In this document: positions 1-11,119 of the stretch, in pieces | How the letters are laid out: every line of letters starts with the position of its first letter | How positions within the stretch are numbered: position 1 is the first letter of the stretch | Source of the DNA: Capsicum annuum | Lineage: Eukaryota > Streptophyta > Magnoliopsida > Solanales > Solanaceae | Reading direction: 5' to 3' | DNA: 64,000 nucleotides | Assembly (NCBI RefSeq): GCF_002878395.1 | Contig: NC_061122.1 | Span: forward strand, 74,309,458-74,373,457 | Program-made: the position numbers and the translations under genes | Notes under the pieces: model-generated | What the model was told of the DNA's origin: nothing | Databases searched by the model: none | Seen by the model: only the letters and a program-made list of their open reading frames with translations

Positions 1-97
1 TGATATCATATGTATCGATTGGTTCTACATACCCCAGATCTTCTTCTAGATCATCATAAAATAAAAAATATTAATGAAAAGACAGGAGTAAAACTCT

Positions 98-169
98 GTC
101 ATTGTAGTACAGTGGTAAGTAATATCGCTTATCATGAGAGTTACCTATGTTCGATCCCCAGTAACGGTG
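98..169 (+). pseudogene. tRNA-Asp-like sequence, distal PBS copy (72 nt)
   Basis: The 72-nt sequence starts GTCATTGTAGTAC and ends with GTAACGGTG. It keeps the layout of plant tRNA-Asp(GUC): acceptor arm, A box (TAGTACAGTGGTAAG), B-box-like TTCGATCCCC, and exact length. The anticodon position reads ATC instead of GTC and the anticodon stem is broken, so it is not a working tRNA. Its 3' end, read on the minus strand, is the PBS of the adjacent LTR element. Most LTR elements keep only 10-18 nt of the primer tRNA; here the homology runs the full length. Confidence 0.75.
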
Positions 170-305
170 CAAAAATTTAATGTCACCTCTAAGAAAATTC
201 TAGAGGAATGATAGCACGTGTCTCGATTGGTTCTACATACCCCAGATCTTCTTCTATATCATCATAAAATAAAAAATATTGATGAAATGGCAGGAGTTAA
301 ACTCT

Positions 306-377
306 GTCATTGTAGTACAGTGGTAAGTAATATCGCCTAACACGAGGGTTACCCAGGTTCGATCCCCAGTAACGGTG
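306..377 (+). pseudogene. tRNA-Asp-like sequence, LTR-proximal PBS copy (72 nt)
   Basis: This is the second full-length tRNA-Asp-like copy, starting GTCATTGTAGTACAG and ending GTAACGGTG, followed by CCA at 378-380. The B box reads GGTTCGATCCCC. The anticodon position reads AAC instead of GTC, so it is non-functional as tRNA-Asp. On the minus strand TGGCACCGTTACTGGGG follows the LTR end within about 8 bp, which is the correct place and spacing for a tRNA-Asp PBS. The extension to the complete tRNA is the unusual part. Confidence 0.78.
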
Positions 378-388
378 CCAAAATTAAA

Positions 389-1737
389 TGTCACCTTAAT
401 TACACCTCTAAGAAAGTATAAATCTATTATTTGTCAAAGATAAAACTCAAAAAGTTTGGGGCAATTCCACAAGGAATAGGTTAAAAATCTATCACGATCT
501 TGCTAATGTAATTTTAAATTGCATAAAGAAAATGGATTTTTTTGTAAAAGTAATTGTAACAGTAACAACGCTGGGTAATTAGGGTTGTTAGCAATATTAG
601 ATGATCAGTAGGATAATTCCCCTTGATTAAATAACTCTATAGTCTGTTCGTGCTTACAAAACTATCTTGTTGTCTTGCATGCAAAATCTAACAAGTTATG
701 TATCACCCAACCATTTCTTGACTTTGGTTTGGGTTAATTTTACTTATTTTCTATTCGTCTTAGTGTGTCGCATTACTAACCCTTGTCCTTGATCTTAGAT
801 GACCATCTCTTCTTAGTCTCAAGTTAATTAGATGAGGGTTGATAGCTTTAAATTACTTTTGTGATTTCTTTTTCGTATTCTCTCTCTCTCTCTTGAGTAA
901 GTACCAAATATAGGTGAGTTCCTAATGTTTGAAACCATCAAGAAAGAAATCAAAACAAAGAAAACCCCAATACATGCAACAATACCAATTTAGAATAACA
1001 TTTAACTAAAGCTGCTTAATTAATCCATTAAGGTTCCCACAACCCTAGTTATGGGGTTTAGTTGCTCATGATTGTAAGAACACACATAAATTTTATAGGT
1101 GAAAGAATAAGGATGACCTTACAAAGACTAATAATAAAAACTTAAAATCTCAAATTGATTCTAACCCTTATAAACCAAGAACAATAATTGCAAGATCAAT
1201 AATGCATCTCGGAGTTTAAAATAATGTTAAATGTGTATAAATTGTATAAAATATTGTAAAAGATTCCCCAAAACAAATAAAACCCTCTAGGGTTATTTAT
1301 AGATAAAAAATAAAACCTATCTTATATAGTGTAGGAAAGCTGGGTTGGCTCCAACCTACACCTCGTAGGATGGGTCATAGGTACAACCTACCGCCTGTTG
1401 GTGGGGTCATAAATTAGAATCAACTTGCAATCTTTAGAATCTCAACCTACATCCTATAGGTAGGGTCATATGTGGAACCTACTGGCCTATAGGTAGGGTT
1501 GTAGGTCGTAGAATTAGCATCAAATCATTAGAATCTCAACTTATTGCCCGTAAGTGGGGTTGTAGGTACAACCTACTGACCTGTAGGTAGGTTCCAAGGT
1601 TGCATTTTCAGCGACACTTCATCCCTTTGTATTAGTATTTACTCCAAACCCTATTTTACTAAAAAAATCAACACAAATACATACTATATCTCGTAAGAAT
1701 GCTAATTACTTGCATTACTTCCTTATTTTAAGTATCA
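389..1737 (-). mobile_element. 5' LTR of a minus-strand TAT/Ogre-type Ty3 element
   Basis: The LTR is bounded by TG at 389 and CA at 1737 (minus-strand start TGATACTTAAAATAAGG, end GGTGACA), 1349 bp. A tRNA-Asp PBS lies immediately to its left, so the body of the element extends leftward out of the window. The interior holds a degenerate run of short direct and inverted motifs around GTAGGTTG at 1340-1600, as in TAT-group LTRs. The right end cuts the integrase remnant of gypsy element A near 1738. No coding potential is seen. Confidence 0.75.
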
Positions 1738-2545
1738 AAAGTGCCATGAAACCATGGCCCATCAAAAACCCATATAGAATCATATTTCCTCAAATTCTTG
1801 GGAAGAAACAATGAAATCCATAGCTATAATCTTCCATTTCTATTCAATAATGGGCATCTTTTGAAGAGTACCACAAAGTTTCTAATACTCGTACATTATC
1901 TACTAACAACTCTGTCATCTAGCAATAAAATCAACTATGCCTTACTTCATCTAATCCTACCGGTAATACTACCTTAAATCACAATATATTTTGGTCGCAC
2001 CAGGATGTATAGAGTACTTTGAATTGTGAGCCTCATGTAGAATAGTAGGAATTAAGTCATCAACATGGGGCACACAAACTCACCCCTTAATCCTCAACAC
2101 ATCCTCACCATAAAAAATGGTCTCCTTGGCCTCACCCTGTAAAAATCTATCATTAATATTTCTTTATTTAGCATCATTGAATTATTTAGCCTTTGATTTG
2201 ATCAAGAAATATGGACCTTGCCTCTATACTGGCTAGAAATCTTCCCTTTTCAGTCACCTCAAGCCCTATAAACTTGTTAGCTAGAGTATGAATCTATCTA
2301 GCTAATGGATGCCTCGTAGTATTCAAATAAGCTAAGCTATCCATAATTTCTAACTTTCTGCTCAATGCATAAACTACAAGATTAGCTTTTCTTGGATGAT
2401 ATAGAATGGTAATAGCATAATCTTTAAACAACTCCATCCATATTTGTTGTCTAAAATCCACACCCCTCTGCATGAATATACGCTATAAACTTCAGTTGAT
2501 AAATAAATATCCCATAATTATCCCCATAAAAGTAATTCCTCCTAT
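1738..2545 (-). pseudogene. Ty3/gypsy A: RNase H C-terminal part and integrase start
   Basis: On the minus strand this reads as a decayed gypsy pol segment: SLKYIF-like SL.RIFMQRG, then RQQIWMELFKDYAITILYH and a KANLVVYALSRK-type end of RNase H. It is followed by a zinc-finger linker and the integrase start (KMPIIE.KWKIIAMDFIVS, like the family IPEWKWE..TMDF signature). Several stops are present. It is the downstream half of the element whose upstream half lies at 53589-53615 and 55015-58085. It is cut at the right by the LTR of B and at the left by the LTR at 389-1737. Confidence 0.8.
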
Positions 2546-4114
2546 TGTTTCTTATCACACATGCAAGTGTTTGTGGTCATACCAGTTAGCAAGTGTCCCT
2601 TTCAAGCTGAATATCAATCCCATAAAGACTTTGTATTTAGCAAACACTCCAGTTCTAGCTTTTCTAATGAGATTAAATAAGTGCAAGTTTTTAAAAGAGT
2701 ATCAACTTTGCAATTATAACTAATTAATAAAAAATAAAAAAGTTATGAAATTTGGATTGTAAACAATATATGTAGAGTTTCCACAGTTGAGACTTACTAC
2801 ACATTCTTGCATAGCCATGGTTTCTAGTCGGTGTTGATGTTTATTGAGATTTTTGATCTATGGGGTTGATTTATAACTTTAGAATGGTCCTCCTAAAAGT
2901 CATCTACCCAAATTAATCTTATAGATAAATCATTGATCGAAATATTAGTCCTTAATTGGGATGTATTAATCTATCTTCTCATTTCATTAACCAAGTAGGC
3001 ATTTAGGCATATCCCTATCATAATAACAAATCATCCTTTAAAAATTAGCATATCATAATTAAAGGTATGATCCACACTTTCTACATTATTCATTGTGTCT
3101 CACAACTTCTTTGGTCAATCCAATTTGAGACTTAGATTTATACTAAAGTTCATGATGCTTTAGAATAGTAAAATAAGAATGCAAAAGCAATTACTTGAAT
3201 TGATAAACATATAAACCAATAATAAAACAATAATTACACAATTATGTTGCAGCCTCAACCCTATAAAGAGGGTTTTTAAACACTCATAGTCTTACAACGA
3301 ATCACCATAATTGAATTCATGAGTAAAAACTACAAGACAACTAAAGTATAGAAGCAAAAACCTAGTGTAGAGCACCTTTGATGCTCTCTCTTCTCTCCAA
3401 TAGTGTATAATTCCAAAAGTTTGATGTAATTTTGAATAAGTACTCATTTTAAAGGGTTTTAGGTCGTCCATATGCTTCCCTATATGAAACAGATGTATTT
3501 AAAACATTTCCACTACTTAGAGACATCCAAAATCAACTTTTTGAACATCCAGGGAGATGGGTTGCTCTGCGAGGCCAAAAGCAAGCCTTAAGGGGTAAGG
3601 TACCCAGCCAAATCAAGGGTGAGGCATTTTTACCTCTACCTAGTCAGTTAGGCTCACTTCCAATCCCATTCTTTAGGGGATACGGTGCAAGGTACCTCCT
3701 CAAGTGTGTGATTTTCTCCGTTTTCACTCCTATCATTTTGTATGTTTGATCCTTGTTTCCCCCATATTATGACTATTTTATAGGATTAAATTGTATTGCA
3801 TAAAATCTATAATTTTATCCTAAAAAATCATAGTACAAGAATTAGTCTGTACAACACAATAGAGTTCATCAAAGTACACTAGAACAAGAATAACTCAATC
3901 TAGCACCACTAGTTTTATCATCTGCACTTTGTTTGATCATTTTGACTCTTAAATTGTTGCAAATACTCCTTAAACACTATAATCATGTAAATTACCGCAA
4001 AAATACAAAATTAAACCCTTAATACCTCATTAAGCATTACAATAAATCCTTAAAACTAGGCTAAACATGCATAGATAATGACATTTAGGTGTATAAATAT
4101 GCTTAAGATCACCA
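2546..4114 (-). repeat. 3' LTR of element B
   Basis: This matches 52065-53588 in the same orientation along its whole length; for example both contain GTATTTAGCAA.AACTCCA near the left end and ACTAGAACAAGAATA near the right. It also matches 23968-24041 plus 35884-37329 in the opposite orientation. The LTR ends read TG...CA. A CTCACACTTAAAG stretch to the right is the probable polypurine tract, reversed. No gene is present. Confidence 0.8.
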
Positions 4115-4321
4115 CCTCACACTTAAAGATTTGTTCTTCCTTGAATGGCTTTTTAAATTAAGCACCATAAAAGAAGACTTTAAAATCACTTATATAAATA
4201 CAACACTCAAGCTAGGATACATTGACTATATGACTAGAAAGTTCAACATTAAGCATGTCATATTACAATTGTAAACTCATGAATACTATTTTAAATCTTC
4301 CAAACTCAAGAACATACAAGT
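4115..4321 (-). other. Element B 3' non-coding spacer, outer piece
   Basis: The short piece between the LTR of B and inserted copia C is non-coding. Read in reverse it matches 23780-23967 of element G, for example CATGAGTTT and AACATGCTTAATGT on the sense strand. The spacer continues after the copia insertion at 12817. Confidence 0.7.
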
Positions 4322-5057
4322 TGGAAAATTTATGGGGTTCACCACCTTTTAAGGGACCAGGTCCCCTTGAATTAGATACAGGCAATTAAGCAGTAAAGTA
4401 GTAAGAAAGTAAAACTTTACAGGAAAGTAAAGAACATAGTGATTTAATATGGAAACCTCCTTGCTCAAGGGAGGAAAAACCATGGCTTTACCTCACAAGC
4501 CCTCAAGAAGACACTATAATCAAACTCATGATTATAGATTCCTTTGGAATTTAACTCTATGCTCCACTAATTTGGAACAACTCTAATATAAACTTTCCTT
4601 GAAAACTCTATTAAGATCGCTACTCAATATTGATTAGCTATAAGAAATATCAACCTAGGTAACACTAACTAAGCACTCTAAATATGCAAGGAAAGCATTA
4701 CTCTTATAAGACGAGTAATTCGATTACATACAAAGACTTGACTTAAGAATAATTGCTTTTTTAGAACACAGAAACTTGGAACTTGAACAATATTTTGTTT
4801 TTGCCATGTTTTTTCTTGTATAGCCAAATTCCAAAAACTATTGAATTGAGAAACATTATTTTCTATTTATAGAAGGATAATGATTAGGGTAGAATTTCGA
4901 ATGGGGCATGTATCCTAATTGGTACACAACTTACCTATTTAGTTTGTTACACTAATAGAAAAAACTGTGTAGCTATGTGACAACTATATATTTACATGAA
5001 GACCCAGGGACTTGGTCACTAGTTGTAAGATGATCATCATCAAAATAAGATATAACA
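4322..5057 (-). repeat. 3' LTR of copia element C
   Basis: About 736 bp, matching 12093-12816. Shared landmarks are GGGACCAGGTCCC near the left end, GGAAACCTCCTTGCTCAAGG in the middle and a damaged GGGACTTGGTCAC palindrome near the right end. Left boundary TGGAAAATTTATGG, right boundary ATATAACA. Confidence 0.85.
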
Positions 5058-5570
5058 ATTTTGCTTCTTAGTGATGATGACAAACCACAAATTTTAGAGC
5101 ATCAAACTTTATTCAATTAGAGTGATCACCACTACTATCATTGAATGATCCCCTATCACGATGTACCATGCTTTCTTCTCTCAAAATACCAACATGTTTC
5201 CTCCTATTTTATTCATAATTCTTCCCTTTATAAATATACCAACATGGTTCCCCCTATTAATATACCTGCACTTCAACATATCATTCACCTTAGATGTTAC
5301 AACTTGTACCTAGTCCCTACTATATGAATTCAGTATCCCCTCTTTTGGAATTATTGAAAATTAAGAACAATAGACCAAGAGTAAAATACGCAAAAGTCAG
5401 TTAAATCATGGCCACTGGGGAAACACTAACATAAGGAACAACTTTTAAAAGTAAAGAAGAGACAAATAAAATATACAAACAAGGATTCATTCATATATAA
5501 AAGTTAAGTATCATTGCAATGCACGATTTAAATTTTTTGTTCCATAGAAAAATCCACATGAATTAAGAAT
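5058..5570. other. Non-coding stretch between ORF3 and the 3' LTR of copia C
   Basis: No credible coding signal on either strand. On the minus strand a purine-rich AAGAAGCAAAAT at the LTR edge could be the polypurine tract. The small reading frame around 5145-5327 has no recognisable family content. Confidence 0.5.
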
Positions 5571-6847
5571 TTAAATAGGTAAAGGACTTGGGAAAAGCAT
5601 ATGGAGAAGTAGAGTCATCTTATTGTTTCTTGTAGCATGACAGTGTAACAATTCCTTGGTTAGCAGCCTTATCTCTACATTCAAGCTAAGAACCACATTG
5701 GTTAGAGTTGAAAATCTCTTCTTTAGTCTAGCATTATTAGTTCTAAGATCTTTAGAGACACTTGGATCCTCATTAAAATAATGCTGAATTGTCATTTGCA
5801 ATTTGCTAATCTCTGCATCCTTAACAATTGTGTTGAGATTCAATTCATCTATTTCTTTGTTGAGCTCTTCTCGAAAGATGGTTCTTGTTTTATTTTCTAC
5901 ACACTCAGCTTTGATCTGAGTTTTAAGACCAAATAGTTGTATCACAGTTCCAGGAGTTCCATTTTTCAAACAATTCCAAAATAATCAAATACTAACCAAT
6001 ATACATAAGGCATGCCATGTCTTCCATTATTGCAATGATAAAATTTATATATGTGTGCCATCATTATAAAAGGAAAAATGATCAAATCAAGAATTATAAG
6101 ACACTTCATTACATACTATTTAGAAGCTGAAGAAATGTTCTTCTTTTTTGATCTAGGCAGAATCACTTTTTTAACAAAATCAAAGATAAATTGCAACTTA
6201 CTTTTGAGTGATTCCCTATTTATGGCAGCTATAAATTTTCATTTAACCTTTAATGCATTCGCCATAAACTCTATTGAGGGCTGTTGTTTTGAGATAGTCC
6301 TTACACCACTGAAGGGAACATCCAAAATTCTCTCAAGTAGTATGACATCAAGATTTAGCTTCTTTCCTTGAATCACAGTAGTCATCTTTATTCTGTCTTC
6401 ATAAAAGTATAATATGGAGTAGAATTCCCTAACTACCTCATCAAATATAGAGGGAATGGGACCTTCCATAATATGGAGCCATATTTTGTGTTTAACAAGC
6501 TTAACTAATTCCATCAAGCTTTGTTTTGTTAATATACTTCAATCAAAAACCCTTCCAGTCAGTACTGTTTGATTTCACAAGAACCTGTTTGTAATGTTAT
6601 TAGGCACAAGGTTTCTTTCTTCATCTAATTTTCTTCCTTAAGAAGCACTGATAGGTTCCTTTTCAGTCATTTTCCTTCTTTTAGTTATAGGTCCTTCCGA
6701 AGTCTGTTGCTTCTCAATAAGACTTCTCGATTCCACTCCAGCACTTCTTGTTTTCATGCTGACGTCTTTCCTTTTTGGATAAGATAACTTTTTGACATGA
6801 AGAAAAAACGTTGCTTTTTCTGACAGAATAAAAAAATGCACATTCAC
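5571..6847 (-). pseudogene. Extra ORF downstream of copia pol (plant-transposon-protein-like)
   Basis: Three minus-strand blocks in succession (6847-6638, 6517-6239, 5969-5571) appear to be one broken ORF lying after the pol stop at 7094. The first block is basic and Ser/Thr-rich (KTRSAG, KRRK). The second has the pattern VREFYSILYF ... LDVILLERILDVPFSGVR, resembling the 'putative plant transposon protein' domain often annotated in Solanaceae and legume repeats. The third is rich in E, K and L with probable coiled coil around its first 90 residues. Sireviruses can carry an additional ORF here, sometimes called env-like. Function is unknown and no membrane segment is clear. Confidence 0.6.
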
Positions 6848-7093
6848 GATACTAACCTAAGAAATGGGAACAAGTCCTACTATTTCTTGAGTGAGTCCTT
6901 AAATTTGTTCCTATCTCAACTATTATCTTCCAAAGTTATTCCCATGTGTGTATACATGGAAAGGTATGGTACTGAGTTAGACCAATAAGCACAAATTTTA
7001 TCACGGATACATGTCTCCAGATCATAGCCAATTTTGTGGAAAAAAATTTATTTATTTAGTAGGTTAGATTATTTTGATCAACCCTATCCTCAA

Positions 7094-8260
7094 CTAGTTA
7101 TTCACAAATTGTTCCTTGTGAAGAGCCTTAGTAAAAATGTCTACTATCTGGTCTTCAGTTTTGCAAAACTTTAAGCAAATAGCTCCATTCTCAGCATTAT
7201 CTCTCAGAAAATGTTGCCTTATATCAACATGCTTGGTCCTCTTATGCTATATTATATTCAGCAGTAGATAAAGCAACTAAATTCTGCTTCTTAGAATCCT
7301 AAGAGATTAAGAAAGTACCCAGAAAATAATCCATTCATAAGGTGCTTTGTCTGTCCTCCAAATATCTAGCATAATTAGGATAAACATATCCTATCAGATC
7401 AAAACTATCTCCAGATGGATAGTACAGGACCAGGTCCCCTATCTGTTTTAGATACTTGAGAATTATATTTACATCTTTCAAATGAGACTCTTTTGGGAAT
7501 GCCTAAAATTTCGTACACATTCCTACACTGAATACAATATCTGGCTTGCTAGTAGTGACATATAATAAGGATCCAATAATCCTTCTATACATGGTCTCAT
7601 TAACCGAAGGACCAAGTTCATCACTATCTATCTTTGAACAAGTTCCAATTTTCTTGGCATCTTCTATATTTTATTTCTTCAGTAGCTCTTTGATATACTT
7701 CTCTTGAAAAATCATTGTCCCTTGAGAAGTTTACTTGATCAACTGGTGAAGAAAGAAACTAAATTCACCCATTATGCTCATTTCAAATTCACCCCCTATT
7801 ATCTTTGAAAACTCTTTACATAGTGATTCATAAGTATCTCCAAAGATTATGTAATCATCATATATCTAAAAAATTAGTAAGTTTCAACCTCTGGACTTTA
7901 AAAAGAGCGTATTGTCAACTATTCATCTTTTAAAGCCATTTTCCAGAAGAAAATTTAAAAGTCTCTCATACCAAGCCCTTGGTGTTTTCTCCATACCATA
8001 GAGATCCTTATCTAATTTAACCATATGATGTGGAAAATCTGCATTTTCAAAACCCAGATGTTGCTTGACATAGACTTCTTCCTTTAAGTTTCCATTCATA
8101 AAAGAACTTTTGACATCCATTTGAAAGAGTTTGAACCCTATGTAGGTAGTAAATGCAAGAATTAGGATAGCCTCTATCCTTGCTACGAGGGAAAATATCT
8201 CATCATAGTCAATTCCTTCCTCCTAGTTATAACCTTGAACAACTAGCCTTTCTTTATTTC
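7094..8260 (-). pseudogene. Copia C reverse transcriptase and RNase H
   Basis: Reading leftward, the RT begins with an EEGIDYDEIFSLVARIEAI block, then MDVKSSFMNGNLKEEVYVKQ at 8120 and LDKDLYGMEKTPRAWYERL. The catalytic site appears as IYDDYIIFG near 7850 in place of the usual YVDD. RNase H ends with a well-preserved KHVDIRQHFLRDNAENGA segment and a FTKALHKEQFVNN C-terminus, followed by a stop at 7094. Internal stops and frameshifts are present, so no enzyme is expected. The enzyme family copies element RNA into DNA in cytoplasmic virus-like particles. Confidence 0.85.
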
Positions 8261-8594
8261 TATTGATTTATATGCTCATCCTACTTGTTTCTGTAAACCC
8301 ATTTGGTCCCAATAATTGTTCTATCAATAGGTCTAGGGACTATCTACCAAACTTTACTTCTTTCAAATTACTGAATCTCCTCCTGCATTATATTGATTTA
8401 GTAAGCATCTATCAGAGTTTATTTTATATTTTGGGCTTAATTTGGGATAAGAATGCTGAGAATACCATAAAAGTTCTAGCTTGAGCTCCTTTTTAGAATC
8501 TAGATTCCAAAGATGTAGTCATATTCTCAAGTGGGTGAGAAGATTTATGCCTCTAGTTTGACCTTTTGAGATAGGTTCCACTGGAACCAGGTCC

Positions 8595-9625
8595 CTAAAG
8601 AGTTTGACTGGACCCTTCTTGATGTTCTTCAACTGGAGCAGGGGACTGTAACTTATATCCTGTATCACAAACACCTCCACAATTCTCAACTGCATCATTT
8701 AGTCCTTGAGTATCATCTTCAGCGATATTATCCCTCTGAATAGGAATGAGTTCTTCAATATCAGAATCTTCATCCTCACCCAGATTCACTAGCTTTCCTA
8801 ACTCATCAAAGACCATATTTATACTTTCTTCCACATACATAGTTCTTTTATTGAAAACTCTGTATGCTTTTCTTGTTAAAGAGTATCCCACAAATGCTTC
8901 TTCTTCACTTTTGAAGTCACACTTTCCTAGTTCATTCTTCCTATTATTTAGCATAAAGCACTTGCACCCAAAAGGTCTGAAGTAGTCAATTTTATGCTTT
9001 CTATTGAACACAAGCTTATATAAGATCTTATTTAGGAGAGATCTAATAAAACACCTATTTGTTACATGACAGAAAATATTAATAGCTTCACCCCAAAAGC
9101 TCTTTAGAAGCCTACTGTCAATAAACATGGTCCTTACAATCTCTAGGAGGGTTTTATTCTGTCTTTCAATAACTCTATTTTTTTTAGAAGTCCTAGGAGC
9201 AGAGAAGTTGTGACTAATCCCATATTTAGCACATAATCTTGCATCTTAGGAGTTCTCAAATTCAGTTCCATGATCAGTTCTGAATTCAACAATTTTAAAA
9301 TTTAGCTTCATTTGAATTTTCTCAGCAAAAGCTACCAGAACCTCATAGGTTTCATCCTTGGTAATCAAGAACATTATCCAAGTGAACCTAGAGTATTCAA
9401 CCACAATAAAAAATGCATACTTCTTTGCTACTCTACTTTGGACTTTAATAGGTCTATACAGATCTATGTGCAGCAATACAAGAGGTCTAGAAGTACTCAA
9501 CTGCTTCTTCAACTTAAAGGAAGACCTAGTTTGCTTACACTAAACACAAGCATCACAAACCTTGTTGTCTAGAAATTTCATCTTTGGTATGCCATGGACC
9601 AGGTCCTTTGAAAATAACTTGTTCA
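8595..9625 (-). pseudogene. Copia C GAG-pre-integrase and integrase
   Basis: On the minus strand, a CDACV.CKQTRSSF zinc-binding segment near 9550 is followed by LHIDLYRPIKVQS (first catalytic Asp) and FRTDHGTEFEN (second catalytic Asp) at 9512-9246. A block from 9128 follows, with FWGEAINIFCHVTNR and GCKCFMLNNRK. The catalytic Glu region lies in the broken join between the two blocks. The C-terminal part becomes acidic (GEDEDSDIEE). At least one frameshift separates the blocks. Confidence 0.85.
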
Positions 9626-9899
9626 GTAAAGAGAAAATTACATATCCTAGCCTTCTATGCCATAGATCAACATCTTTACTTTGAACACTTAAGCAAGTTA
9701 ATTACCCATCAGCTACAGACTTTAAATCAACAATATCTATATTTTTGAACATTTGGCTTTGAGAATAACTCTTCCAGAATTTAAGCTTAACACAGTACAT
9801 CTATTTGATGAGAACTTTACCTCAATACCTTTTTCAAGATTTAAGAAACACTTAGAAGACTGTACTTGAGGCTATTCACATAGTACACATCTTCTTTTG

Positions 9900-10320
9900 A
9901 TTGGTTAGCTAATTTTCAAATCTTTCCCACACCAAGGATATACCACTTTTTACCATTTACAAAAGATACACCTCCACTTTGAAGTGTGTTGAGAGAGATA
10001 AAGTAGTCAGTCTTCCTAATCATGTTCTTTGAGCATCCACTATCCATAGAAAAGTTCTGACTACATTCCCTTTCTCCTACATGCAATCAAAATAATTTTT
10101 TAGATTTGGGAACGCACTTGAGTTTGAGTTCCCAAAAGGATAATAAATGTGTGATCAAATCTTTCTTGGCCCATCCAGGCAGAGAGTTATTCTTCAAATT
10201 TTTCGAGGATATGGAACCCATAGGGTAAGAATTCTCCAGGATGATGTATCTATTATTGCTCATTATAGCTCCAAGCCAACATTTATAGTTTTCCTTCAAG
10301 TGCCCATTTATTCCACAATG
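9900..10320 (-). pseudogene. Copia C aspartic protease region
   Basis: On the minus strand a MDSGCSKNMI motif, the copia protease active-site signature (DSG), is encoded at about 10031-10050. It is followed by DYFISLNTLQSGGVSF and GKKWYILGVG. This is the expected place between gag and integrase. It matures the Gag-Pol polyprotein in intact family members. Confidence 0.75.
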
Positions 10321-10329
10321 AGTGCATAG

Positions 10330-11119
10330 AGGTTTGTGGACCTTGTTTCTAATACCATGAATAAATTTCCCTTGGTACCAAAGTGATTGGGTTTTATACT
10401 GATATCTAAGGCATTTACCAATATTAATACCCTAATCAGTCAAATTAGAAAGGATTTGTACGGATGTGGTCCATTTTATTGATTTGTTAAGTTCTTATCT
10501 TATACTGACCAGGTCCCTTTCTATTTCTTCATTCTTATGGAGTCCAATCCTGAGATGGTTTTGAGAATCCCTCAATTTCTCTTCAAGCTCAATTTGAAGC
10601 GCTGAGACTTCTTTCTTCCCTTTACCATCAGAATCATCCACTTTCTTCAGTTGATTTATTAAACTCAGAATTTAGATTTGAACTTAGTGAATTGTTCCTT
10701 TGTTTCATATATATGGAGTGTTAAGGCATTTAATTCAAGATCTTGATGTTATACTTTCTGTTCTAATGCATTTTTTCTTTGCAGATAGTTCACACACAAA
10801 GTCAATCAACATATTTGCAAGCTTCTTTATCTTTCTAGTAGAGTAGTTATCTAAATTTTCTTTAATGTCAGAAATTGTTACCTCATTTTATTCTTTATCT
10901 TTAGTGTTTTCCATAAGAGAAAACAAGGATTAAAAGGTGACTTCACTCACCATCATAGCCAGCATAGACACATTTTGAAGCTTTTCAGCTTCATCATATT
11001 CAGTGGAGGAATCTTTCTAGACTGCCAAAGCTTGTTTCAGTACATAATAAACTACAACTTTTCTTTTTGTATTCTCAGGGACCTGTTCCTTCTTCTCTCC
11101 TTTGTCACCTCCAACCTGC
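10330..11119 (-). other. Copia C gag-protease linker, degenerate
   Basis: No open frame longer than a few dozen codons remains on the minus strand. Fragments of lysine- and glutamate-rich coding sequence are seen, with GGACCAGGTCC-type palindromes at 10506-10517 and 11077-11090. Treated as decayed polyprotein sequence. Confidence 0.45.

Larger units (their letters stand above)
9..395 (-). repeat. Tandem duplication of a TAT-type PBS/leader unit (about 208 bp period)
   Basis: Two adjacent copies of the same unit are visible, one starting near 9 and one near 217. Each holds a block beginning CGATTGGTTCTACAT, an A-rich stretch, a whole tRNA-Asp-like sequence, and a tail containing TGTCACC. Read on the minus strand, this is the order expected just inside a 5' LTR: LTR end, primer-binding site, leader. 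On that strand a short acidic peptide (DDLEEDLGYVEP in one copy, DDIEEDLGYVEP in the other) follows, which could be the start of gag. The duplication includes the LTR tail, so it probably arose during reverse transcription or by unequal exchange; that origin is inference. Confidence 0.8.

Noticed and set aside
98..377. Functional tRNA-Asp genes
   Set aside because: The anticodon and anticodon stem are mutated in both copies and they sit exactly at a retrotransposon PBS.
2472..2723. Plus-strand frame of 83 codons
   Set aside because: It spans the junction of a gypsy pol remnant and a TAT LTR and has no family-like content.
6051..6371. Plus-strand frame of 106 codons
   Set aside because: It is antisense to the extra ORF of copia C, which has recognisable domain words on the minus strand.
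8746..9572. Plus-strand frames opposite copia integrase
   Set aside because: They are shadows of the integrase coding strand; Ser- and Leu-rich composition is the complement of its codons.
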